Below, piece after piece: positions 1-6,986 of a DNA stretch of 22,759 nt. Below the pieces are notes generated by a model. The model was given only the letters and a program-made list of their open reading frames with translations. It ran no database searches and was not told the origin of the DNA. Numbering within the stretch: the stretch's first letter is position 1; each line of letters starts with the position of its first letter. Position numbers and translations under genes: made by a program. Source of the DNA: Gemmatimonadales bacterium. GTDB taxonomy: Bacteria; Gemmatimonadota; Gemmatimonadetes; Gemmatimonadales; GWC2-71-9. The stretch covers positions 1 to 22,759 of the forward strand of contig JAICPP010000023.1 in assembly GCA_025929805.1 (NCBI GenBank), written 5' to 3'.

Positions 1-266
1 ATGGCCATGGTGATGTCGCGGGCTCCAGCGATCACCACGCGATCAGCAAACGCTTCTCGCCACGTCTCCAAAACTTCCCGCCGCTGCTCGCCACTGAGAT
101 GAGGTCCGCGGCCGGTGTGCGCCCAGACCGCAACCCCGGCTACCGGCTGCGCCGCCATCCAGCCGGCGTAGGACCGCTGGGCAGCGGAATCCATCTCGCC
201 CCCGCGGAAGGGCACCGGTACCGCGGGGACCAGTCCGCCGGTCAGGCGATCCAGGAGTACGGTCAT
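1..266 (-). CDS. DapA-family (dihydrodipicolinate synthase-like) lyase/aldolase, N-terminal part
   Basis: The ATG at 266-264 shares an ATGA with the stop of the upstream amidohydrolase. The frame stays open for 88 codons to the window edge, so the gene is cut on the left. The visible part matches the N-terminus of class I DapA-type aldolases: a GGLVPAVPVPF strand followed by an acidic-start helix (residues 10-27), then AHTGRG-HLS (about 47-56), which corresponds to the GTTGE-x-x-x-LS loop of DHDPS, then a helix and VVIAGAR. The GTTGE loop is altered (H and R), so true DHDPS activity is unlikely. Other members act on 2-keto-3-deoxy sugar acids, which would fit the lyase and amidohydrolase neighbours. 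The catalytic Lys and Tyr lie outside the window. The family call is firm; the substrate is unknown. Confidence 0.75.
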   Translation of the reverse strand, partial: MTVLLDRLTGGLVPAVPVPFRGGEMDSAAQRSYAGWMAAQPVAGVAVWAHTGRGPHLSGEQRREVLETWREAFADRVVIAGARDITMA

Positions 267-1051
267 GGGCTGCGGCTCACAGCTGCAGCGATACTTGTCG
301 CGTTCACCGATTCGATGGCGGCCCGCTGGTCCGCGCCGAGATCCAGCAGATCGAGCTTGGCGATGCTGGCTTCTGGTAGCCGGAGTGGTTGACCGGTGCC
401 GAATACGAATCGTTCGATTCCCACGGTGTGCAGCACTGTCTGGAGATGGTCCTCCGGGGGGCCCCAGAGCCAGCAGATATCCCACCACACCCGGGCAGCC
501 TCGTCGGGGGTGCTCCCGAAGTGCACTTCTTCCACGAAGCTCCGGTCGGCATGGGTCACCACTAACCGGACAGCCGGATCGGTCCGAACCAGGGTGCGGA
601 TGGCCGAGGGCGGTAACTCACCCGCCACATCGTTCGGATGTCGTTGTCTCGCATCCTCCAGCCGGACTGCAAGGAGGAGTGGAAGACCCTCGGTCCCACA
701 GCAATGGGCGAGAGCCCGCATCTCCTTGCCGGTCGGGTCGAGGCCGTAGTGCATGGGATCGCACCTCACAGCCGGCACCTGGTCCGCCACCGCTTCCCGC
801 ACCTGCTGCTCCCATCCGGCGAGTCCGGGATGCACGGCGGGAATCGGACGGAGTCGGTCAGAGCGCCGGGCAGTTCCATACAGCCAAGGGTTGCCGGCGG
901 CAGGATCGCGCCAGAATACGCTGGGCAGGTGGCTGACCCAGGCCTGATCGATACCCACCCGATCCATTGCCTGGAGCAGAGCATCGACGGAGGTTCCCGG
1001 GACCCGGCGGAAGGGATACGCACCGACGAAACCATTGACGTCGATGCGCAT
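263..1051 (-). CDS. Amidohydro_2-family protein with degenerate metal site
   Basis: This 262-aa protein has the layout of the Amidohydro_2 (TIM-barrel) family. I chose the ATG at 1051, which overlaps the previous stop in a TGATG, over a longer in-frame start. The N-terminus reads IDVNGFVG-YPFRR where active relatives have D-x-H-x-H, so both metal-binding His are missing (N6, F8). Near the C-terminus FVFGTG (216-220) replaces the usual G-S/C-D, so the catalytic Asp is missing too. H167 in VVTHAD is kept. It follows directly after an intact paralogue and overlaps the next gene by 4 bases. It may be a non-catalytic partner of that paralogue or a metal-independent enzyme. From memory, uncharacterised proteins with an IDVN start exist in several phyla. 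No function is assigned. Confidence 0.8.
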   Translation of the reverse strand: MRIDVNGFVGAYPFRRVPGTSVDALLQAMDRVGIDQAWVSHLPSVFWRDPAAGNPWLYGTARRSDRLRPIPAVHPGLAGWEQQVREAVADQVPAVRCDPMHYGLDPTGKEMRALAHCCGTEGLPLLLAVRLEDARQRHPNDVAGELPPSAIRTLVRTDPAVRLVVTHADRSFVEEVHFGSTPDEAARVWWDICWLWGPPEDHLQTVLHTVGIERFVFGTGQPLRLPEASIAKLDLLDLGADQRAAIESVNATSIAAAVSRSP

Positions 1052-1851
1052 CAATCGCTGGGGAAGGCACTGGGGGGAAAAATGCGGGCGGCGTTGCGCC
1101 ACCGGACCCGCTCGACTTCGTGCGCTGGCAGGAGCGCCTCCAGATACCGCAACTTGGCCCAACCCGTGTCGATCGTCAGATCACAACCCCACAGCAGGCG
1201 CTCCGTGCCGACCGACTCGATACAGGCCTCGAGCATGCCGCCGTCAACGCCGCTGCCGGACAGATCCACGTAGACGTTGGAGAGAGGTTTGACCGCGGCG
1301 AGTGAGTGGATCCAATCGCCTCCGCCTCCGATGTGCGCCAACAAGAACTTGACTTGGGGATGACGCGCGGCCAAGGAGCCCAGCTCGGCGGCGTCGCTGG
1401 CCTCCTGTCCGGCGTGTTCTCGCCGGCGATGCTGCCAGACATGGTGCAGCACCGGCACCCCGCGTTCCTGGGCCACCCGGCATATCGGGTCGAGAAGTGC
1501 ATCGTCGGCCCGGCGGCTGGCCGCGAGCTTGATCCCGATCATCCCGGCATCGAGGCAGCGGCGCAGCTCGGCCAGGGCGTGACGCTGGAAGTTGGGATTG
1601 ACCACAACGTAGCCGCGAATCCGGGAGGCATGGGCCTGCTGAAGCTTCAGCAGGAAATCGTTGCCGTATTCGATATCGGGCGGCGAAGGAAAATAGATGG
1701 GGGAAGTGGCTCCCCAGCTACCGAGAATCGACGCAACGTGCACCGTGATTCCCACGCGCTCGCCTGCTCGAAGCCGGCTGGCGTTCCGCTCCCGCCAATC
1801 GGGGCGGGGAGAGCGATCGTGGAGAAAGTGCGCGTGGACGTCGATGAGCAC
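1051..1851 (-). CDS. Amidohydro_2-family metal-dependent hydrolase
   Basis: This is a 266-aa TIM-barrel hydrolase. The start is the GTG at 1851, where the protein begins directly with the family motif (M-LIDVHAHF). A purine-rich stretch at the end of the preceding small ORF serves as Shine-Dalgarno. The metal and catalytic set looks complete: H6 and H8 in D-V-H-A-H, K108 in GIKLAA, H136 and H137 after the VPVL strand, H173 in LLAHIGGGG, and D224 in LWGCDL. The end, RNAARIF, matches the usual NAxRLF helix. The family includes lactonases such as L-fuconolactonase and 2-pyrone-4,6-dicarboxylate lactonase, decarboxylases and hydrolases. Next to a sugar kinase, a lyase-like protein and a DapA homologue, sugar-lactone or ring hydrolysis is plausible but unproven. 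It is probably cytoplasmic, with no signal peptide. Confidence 0.85.
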   Translation of the reverse strand: MLIDVHAHFLHDRSPRPDWRERNASRLRAGERVGITVHVASILGSWGATSPIYFPSPPDIEYGNDFLLKLQQAHASRIRGYVVVNPNFQRHALAELRRCLDAGMIGIKLAASRRADDALLDPICRVAQERGVPVLHHVWQHRRREHAGQEASDAAELGSLAARHPQVKFLLAHIGGGGDWIHSLAAVKPLSNVYVDLSGSGVDGGMLEACIESVGTERLLWGCDLTIDTGWAKLRYLEALLPAHEVERVRWRNAARIFPPSAFPSD

Positions 1852-1857
1852 CCGGCT

Positions 1858-2034
1858 CTACCTCTCCCCCTCCTCCTCCTCCTGCTCAATGCTTTGCAGC
1901 CCGCCGAGTCCCGTGTCCTGCGCGTCGTGGATGGTCACATCGAGATCGGTCTCCGCTGACATCTCTTCCTCCAAAAGACCATCTTCATCGTCCACATCGT
2001 CGAGATCGTCGACGGTTCGTTTCCGCGGTGACAT
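1858..2034 (-). CDS. Small, highly acidic hypothetical protein (58 aa)
   Basis: The ORF runs from ATG (2034-2032) to TAG (1860-1858). It sits between the aminotransferase (46 bases upstream) and the amidohydrolase (6 bases downstream). It has a perfect AGGAGG five bases before the ATG, the strongest ribosome binding site I saw in the window. The protein begins MSPRKR and is then extremely acidic: 22 of 58 residues are D or E, in clusters at 9-18, 22-24 and 52-57, against four K/R. The only less charged section is residues 33-51. There is no Cys, membrane segment or signal peptide. The short space and the reading-through of the next Shine-Dalgarno suggest translational coupling to the downstream amidohydrolase. 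I do not recognise a family. It could be an adaptor, a disordered regulator or a peptide precursor; low complexity makes a false ORF possible. Confidence 0.6.
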   Translation of the reverse strand: MSPRKRTVDDLDDVDDEDGLLEEEMSAETDLDVTIHDAQDTGLGGLQSIEQEEEEGER

Positions 2035-2039
2035 GTCGT

Positions 2040-2045
2040 CCTCCT
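2040..2045 (-). promoter_or_regulatory. Shine-Dalgarno site of the small acidic ORF
   Basis: On the minus strand this reads AGGAGG, five bases before the ATG at 2034. It is a perfect anti-16S match and is the main reason for accepting the 58-aa ORF as translated. Confidence 0.6.
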
Positions 2046-2080
2046 CTTCAGTGCACTACACGCTTGCCGATGCTCCCAAT

Positions 2081-3247
2081 CTAGGCTGGTTTCGCCACCG
2101 CAGAGAGTGCCTCTCGCAGTTGCTCCAGCGTACGATCTACGACGGCATCGTCGTGAGCCAGTGAGACAAAGTTGTAGGCCGAGCGCTTGAAGAGGAGACC
2201 GCTTTGGGCGCACGCCGCAGTGACCGCACGCGATACCGCCTCATCTCCGTACTGGAGAAAGCACATCTCGGCCATGCCACCCACGCCGGTGACCAGGTCG
2301 GAGTGCTCACGGTGGAGCGCTTCCAGACCCTGACGCAGCCGGGCGCCGACTCGTCCCAGGTGCTCCGGCACCCGTCGGCTCACCAGCACTTCGAGCGTCG
2401 CCTTGGCGGCCGCGAGGGAAACGAACTCCGTTGCCAGCGTGGACGAGATCCAGGTGCGACCGACTCCCGCCATCACGTCCCGCCGGCCGCCCACCACTGC
2501 GAGGGGGAACCCATTTGCCAACGCCTTCCCGAGAACGATCAGGTCCGGCTGAATGTGGTAGCGCTCGCTGGCGCCACCGACCGCCAACCGACAGGCCGTC
2601 TTGATCTCATCCACTACCAGGAGCGCCCCACAACGCGCGGTCTCTTCTCGAATGACGCGAAGCCACTCGGCATCAGGCTCGGTAACAATCACCGGTTCGA
2701 ACACTACGGCCGCCAGCCGGTCGCCGGCCGATCGGATCAGCGCACGAGCCTGTTCCGGCTGATTGAAGGGCAGCTCACTGTAAAGCAGGCGAGTGGATTG
2801 GGGAACTCCGGAAGCCCCCTGGCACCAGTCCAGCCAACCGTGATACCCGCAACCCAGGATGTGCTCGCGCCCGGTTGTCACTCGAGCCAGTCGCACGGCC
2901 GCCGCCACAGCCTCGGCGCCGCTCTTCAGAAAACGCACCTGCTCGGCACTCGGCATGAGCCGGCAGATCTCGGCGCCGAGCTCTTCCTCCAGCAGCGGGG
3001 CCAGAGGCCCGACTACCCCGCCCGCTATTGCCTCCGCCGCGGCACGAGTCACCTCCGGATGACCGTAGCCGAGAGCGACCGATCCCAAGCCCATGATGTA
3101 GTCGATGTACTCCCGGCCATTCTCATCCCAGACTCTACAGCCGGAGGAGCGCGCCATCCGGGAAGGGAGCTCGGGATCCAGGCTGCCGAAGAGAGTTTCC
3201 GGACGCTTGCTCCCGGTCGAGGTGAAGCCCGCGATGTGCTCGCTCAT
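2081..3247 (-). CDS. Class III PLP-dependent aminotransferase, glutamate-1-semialdehyde aminomutase-like
   Basis: This 388-aa fold-type I PLP enzyme starts at ATG 3247, in a 4-base ATGA overlap with the heparinase-like gene. Family marks in order are the DENGREYIDY entry (41-50), GYGHPEV (60-66), the phosphate-binding KSGAEA loop (108-113), GYHGW (134-138), FEP (183-185), the cofactor Asp in VVDEIKTACR (D213) followed by GG, and the PLP lysine in LGKALANGFPLA (K241). The DE-x-x-T-x-x-R-x-x-x-GG pattern and G-K-x-x-x-x-G-x-P are closest to glutamate-1-semialdehyde 2,1-aminomutase. The length is somewhat short of the usual 425-430 aa. No hem genes lie nearby, so a catabolic or amino-sugar transaminase, or an intramolecular mutase, is more likely than tetrapyrrole synthesis. 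The substrate is unknown. Confidence 0.85.
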   Translation of the reverse strand: MSEHIAGFTSTGSKRPETLFGSLDPELPSRMARSSGCRVWDENGREYIDYIMGLGSVALGYGHPEVTRAAAEAIAGGVVGPLAPLLEEELGAEICRLMPSAEQVRFLKSGAEAVAAAVRLARVTTGREHILGCGYHGWLDWCQGASGVPQSTRLLYSELPFNQPEQARALIRSAGDRLAAVVFEPVIVTEPDAEWLRVIREETARCGALLVVDEIKTACRLAVGGASERYHIQPDLIVLGKALANGFPLAVVGGRRDVMAGVGRTWISSTLATEFVSLAAAKATLEVLVSRRVPEHLGRVGARLRQGLEALHREHSDLVTGVGGMAEMCFLQYGDEAVSRAVTAACAQSGLLFKRSAYNFVSLAHDDAVVDRTLEQLREALSAVAKPA

Positions 3248-5979
3248 CGCAACTCCAGTGTTCCGAGCCGCTCCGGATCGTGCCTATCGCCTCGGAGCCA
3301 CACCCATCCTCCGCCTCCGCTCCAGACCAGCTGTCCTGCCCGGCGCACTCGGCCGGGGAGCATCTGGTTGATCAACAGGTCGAATCCAATCTCCTCTCCT
3401 TGACGAACGGAAGCCCAGGAGGCCGGAGCAATCCCTGCAGTCAGGACATAGCCGGTTTCCGTGGCTCTCCATCTGCCCTGCAGCGCGGCGCCCATTGGTC
3501 CGGAGACTGGACGAGTGATCAGATCGCCATTCCTGGATGACAGGGCGATCAAGAGCGCGTGCACGACTTCGTCTGCCGGCAGCTTGAGGTACAGCTGCAG
3601 CCCATCGGCGTGAATCTCGTCCGGCTCGTTGTCCAACCGAAGCGGCGGCGCAGCGGGGTCACGCGGGAGGATCTCACTCTTCACCACCTCCGCCGCCAGA
3701 TAGAGCCCTTCGTCACTCCAGTTGAGATATGCCCGGGCGGAAAACTCCTCGGGGCCCGCGTAGGGCTCTTCGCTCCGGCGATACTGATCCTCGTGATCCA
3801 GGTCCAGCGGCTCGCTGGTATCGAAACCTGCCAGGGTGCCATCGAGGGCGGGAGGATCTATTACATGAACCGCAACTGCTCTGGCAACCAGTGGCCGGTC
3901 CGTGCGCACTATGGGCTCGAATGCCTGCTCCGGCCGGCGAGCACCTCCAAGTCGCACGATCTGCTCCGGGGTCCGAACCTCCCAGCCTTCGACCACACTG
4001 ACGTGGCGTTCCACTCCCGCCGAGGTCTCGACCTCTATGGCGTTCTCGGCCTGGCGGATCCGACCCACCGTGGGTGCACCGCGGCCGGATTCCAGCACGG
4101 TGACTAGCCGCAGGTTCCGGCCTCGGGCCCGAAGGATGTAGAACGGGTCGAGGGACTGACTGCCTGGTACACCGGGAGCTCGAGCACGGATCAGCTCGCC
4201 CTCATGCAGTAGATGCACGGTCAATGTCACGCCCTCCCGACCACAGGAGCGGAGTACCACCGGTTCGTCTGCGGCAGGCACGAACCGTTCAGGAGCCTGG
4301 GCAAAATCTTCCCGGAGCTGGTCTGGGACCCAGCTGCCCGGCGGCTTGATCTCGACTGGTCCAGCAAGATGTAGGGGCAGCTCGAGGAGGTGATCTTCGC
4401 CTCCCGAGAGCTCGACGACGTCGAGCACGTATCTGGGTCCGGCGATGACGCTACGAGTCAGTTCTCCGTAGCGTCCCCGGGCCCAAGCCCAGGAGCCGCT
4501 CTCCCCAAAATGCTCGCAGACGGCGTCCCCGACCGGCTGGGAGACGCCATCCAGTCGAGGCGCGTTATGCGCCAGCGTCGATCGATACCAGAAGAGATCG
4601 GGAGATACATACGATCCGGTACCGAGGTCGGGGAGCCAGTACTCCCCGTCGGCGTGCAGGAGAAGGTTGAGGCGGTCAGGGTGACCGTGGCCACCGCCAT
4701 AGCTGCCGCACTCGAGAGCGACATACCTGTTGCCGGAACGGAGCAAGGCAAGCCCCTGTCCCTCGAGGAAAACGCTTCCGGCAGCCCACGCAGGCGTCTC
4801 GGCGGGAAATGACGGCGCCATTTCCAGCAAGGACCACCAGGAGAGATCAGCGCGAGTTCGCAGCCGCTGCAAGGCCGGCTCCCCAGCCTCGTGCAGATAG
4901 GAGTCGAAGGTCTGTGCCGGTTGTGAGGGGGATTGGTACAGCCGCTCGAGCCAGTTCCAGAGCTCGCCCGGACGATGTGCTGTCGTATCCAGCCGGGCCA
5001 ATCCGATCTCCCAGAGCTCCAGATACATCGGTTGCGCCAGAGAGACTCCGAAGCGGGAATCCTTTCGGGCTGGAAAGGTGAAGTCCGGGAGCGCCGTGAG
5101 CGCGGGCGCTCGGAGCGCGGCCGCCAATCGGCCGGCCAATCTTGGATCGGCCAGCACGTCCACGCCCGCCTGGCGGGCCCACCCCATGGCGACAAGCTGA
5201 CCTCGAAGGGCAAACAGGTGATAGTTGTCTCCCTCGAACCACATGCCGTCAGGGCCAAATCCCTGGAGCAGGTGAACCAAGACCCCTCCCGGCCCCTCGA
5301 TGGCACGGGTGGCGAGCTCTTCGTCCTCGAACCAGACCGCCACGGCCGCCAGTGCGGCGTTGTGCCAAGTCTGACGGTTGGATAGGCTCTCGTTGAATTC
5401 TCCAATGAGATTGGCGGCCTCGTCGGCGACCTGATTGACCACCTCGGATGTCCGGTCGTCCAGCGCGCCCGCTTCACGAAGCAGCGTGGCCGCAGCCAGG
5501 TAATTGGTCGTCCAGATGGACTCGAGGTAGGTAGAAAAGAACAGCCGGCTGGGACCGAGGACGTTATCCCGGTTGGGATACTCCTGATACCGCTCATAGC
5601 CCTGTAACAGCGCGTTCGCCCGCTTGATGGCGTCCGGCTCTCCCGAGAGCGCAGCGAGCGTGGCCACGTGAGCAGCCCGCTCCGAGACCCAGAGATGCTG
5701 ATAGTGGGCCCAGGCGCTGTCGTGGCGATCGCCGGTAAACGCTCTCCCACAGGCGGGACAGCGGTGCTCCCTGGGACTCCAGGGATCGAATTCTAGTCGG
5801 ATGCCATGCTCGGGGCAGACCCCGCCGTCTGCCGTGAGGGTGGCTTTCATGCTTGGAATGGAGGGCATTCGCTGGAGGACCGGCAAGGCTCGCTCCTCCA
5901 AGCGGCGGAGCAGTCCCTGAAGATCCGGCGAGCCGGCAATTGCCTCCCGCCGGACGGTAAGCTCCTCGACGCTCAGCAC
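3244..5979 (-). CDS. Heparinase II/III-like polysaccharide lyase with zinc-ribbon N-terminus and CBM9-like C-terminus
   Basis: The frame is open to 6174, but the first 65 codons lie inside the kinase gene. I use the GTG at 5979, which overlaps the kinase stop by 7 bases and gives 911 aa. Residues 55-77 carry C-P-E-H...C-P-A-C, a zinc-ribbon-like knuckle. Residues 90-350 look like the alpha/alpha toroid of heparinase II or alginate lyase, with NRQTWHN (201-207) and MWFEGDNYH (246-254, candidate catalytic Tyr and His). Residues 425-475 hold the Heparinase_II_III signature GGGHGHPDRLN...DLGTGSY...STLAHN. About 708-911 resembles a CBM9-like domain (LDG entry, ADGLQLYL, GFDLLIN). No signal peptide is visible, so the protein appears cytosolic. 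It probably beta-eliminates uronate-containing oligosaccharides brought in by the adjacent transporter. The lyase role is inferred. Confidence 0.8.
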   Translation of the reverse strand: MLSVEELTVRREAIAGSPDLQGLLRRLEERALPVLQRMPSIPSMKATLTADGGVCPEHGIRLEFDPWSPREHRCPACGRAFTGDRHDSAWAHYQHLWVSERAAHVATLAALSGEPDAIKRANALLQGYERYQEYPNRDNVLGPSRLFFSTYLESIWTTNYLAAATLLREAGALDDRTSEVVNQVADEAANLIGEFNESLSNRQTWHNAALAAVAVWFEDEELATRAIEGPGGVLVHLLQGFGPDGMWFEGDNYHLFALRGQLVAMGWARQAGVDVLADPRLAGRLAAALRAPALTALPDFTFPARKDSRFGVSLAQPMYLELWEIGLARLDTTAHRPGELWNWLERLYQSPSQPAQTFDSYLHEAGEPALQRLRTRADLSWWSLLEMAPSFPAETPAWAAGSVFLEGQGLALLRSGNRYVALECGSYGGGHGHPDRLNLLLHADGEYWLPDLGTGSYVSPDLFWYRSTLAHNAPRLDGVSQPVGDAVCEHFGESGSWAWARGRYGELTRSVIAGPRYVLDVVELSGGEDHLLELPLHLAGPVEIKPPGSWVPDQLREDFAQAPERFVPAADEPVVLRSCGREGVTLTVHLLHEGELIRARAPGVPGSQSLDPFYILRARGRNLRLVTVLESGRGAPTVGRIRQAENAIEVETSAGVERHVSVVEGWEVRTPEQIVRLGGARRPEQAFEPIVRTDRPLVARAVAVHVIDPPALDGTLAGFDTSEPLDLDHEDQYRRSEEPYAGPEEFSARAYLNWSDEGLYLAAEVVKSEILPRDPAAPPLRLDNEPDEIHADGLQLYLKLPADEVVHALLIALSSRNGDLITRPVSGPMGAALQGRWRATETGYVLTAGIAPASWASVRQGEEIGFDLLINQMLPGRVRRAGQLVWSGGGGWVWLRGDRHDPERLGTLELR

Positions 5980-6986
5980 AGGTACACCCCTCTCATGGCC
6001 CAAGCCACTGGGAGGAGCCGTGCTCCGGATTGCCGGCCGGCTTCCATCATGGCGGCGGGATTGTCCGGTGCCAGGAAGAACATGCACCCACCCGCACCTG
6101 CGCCGGCGGCTTTGCCTCCCAGAGAACCGGCGGCTCTCATGGCTTGCTCGAGACGAGCCATCTCGGGAGTGCACATCCGGGTATCCAGGGCCTGCTGGTG
6201 ACGCCAGTTCTCGCTCAACAGCCGGCCAATCCGCGCAAAGTCGGCCGCAGTCAGCGCGTCGACCATGTCCACCGCCACTTCACGCAGGCCGTGAAGCGAG
6301 GTTACGACATTGGCGTCACCCTGCTCGTACGCGCGCATGACCCGCTCGATGGTGGTGCCGGAGAACCGTGACGCGCCGGTGTAGCACAGCACGACCCGCC
6401 GGGCCAGTTCGCTGCTCAACTCCGGCTCCAGCTTTAGACGCTGGACTTCAAAGGACGGATCGAGGAATTCCAGCCGGAGGAAGCCGCCATGAGACGAGGC
6501 GAACTGGTCCTGCCGCCCGCCGGGTATACCGGCTTCCACGGCTTCCAGATGGCATGCGGTCTCCGCAATCTCCACCGGGTCCCGGGTCTCGCCCCGCGCG
6601 GCCGAGAGGGCGGCCACTAACGCAACATCGAGTGCACCGGAGCTACCGAGTCCCGAGCCGCTCGGCGCGTCCGACCGGGTGGTGAGGGTACAGCCTCCAA
6701 CCGGGAGCATCCGCAACCCTGCCTTGAGCAGGTCGAGGCGGCCATCACGAACCAGTCCGGCGGAATCAGCCACTTCCAGCCGATCCTGCAGGTCCTCGGA
6801 CACCAGCCGAAAGCCACTGCCACCGAGTCTCACTTCGGCCCGCGCGAAGAGTCGTATGGCCGCCGTGACGACCGTACCGCCTTCGCGCGCGGAAAAGGGG
6901 GGAACATCGGTCCACCCGCCGGCCAGATCGAGCCGAACCGGCGCCGACGCGCTGAAGGCGGGTTCGGTCAGGGTGCTACCCACCAC
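5973..6986 (-). CDS. GHMP-family sugar kinase (HddA/fucokinase-like)
   Basis: This 337-aa protein starts at GTG 6986 and overlaps the end of the binding-protein gene by 19 bases. It has the three GHMP motifs. The N-terminal substrate strand is APVRLDLAGGWTDVPPF (15-31), very close to D-glycero-D-manno-heptose-7-phosphate 1-kinase and fucokinase. The ATP loop is PSGSGLGSSGA (108-118). Motif III is GGKAAGAGAGGCMFF (290-304). The catalytic Asp is probably D160 in GGRQDQF. It should phosphorylate a sugar at C1, or another hydroxyl, using ATP in the cytoplasm. No other heptose-nucleotide genes are visible, so a catabolic sugar 1-kinase acting on a product of the neighbouring lyase is as likely as a role in envelope heptose synthesis. 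Confidence 0.85.
   Translation of the reverse strand: MVGSTLTEPAFSASAPVRLDLAGGWTDVPPFSAREGGTVVTAAIRLFARAEVRLGGSGFRLVSEDLQDRLEVADSAGLVRDGRLDLLKAGLRMLPVGGCTLTTRSDAPSGSGLGSSGALDVALVAALSAARGETRDPVEIAETACHLEAVEAGIPGGRQDQFASSHGGFLRLEFLDPSFEVQRLKLEPELSSELARRVVLCYTGASRFSGTTIERVMRAYEQGDANVVTSLHGLREVAVDMVDALTAADFARIGRLLSENWRHQQALDTRMCTPEMARLEQAMRAAGSLGGKAAGAGAGGCMFFLAPDNPAAMMEAGRQSGARLLPVAWAMRGVYLC

Noticed and set aside
5980..6174. N-terminal extension of the heparinase-like protein
   Set aside because: It lies wholly inside the GHMP kinase coding region in another frame and is arginine-rich and low in structure.
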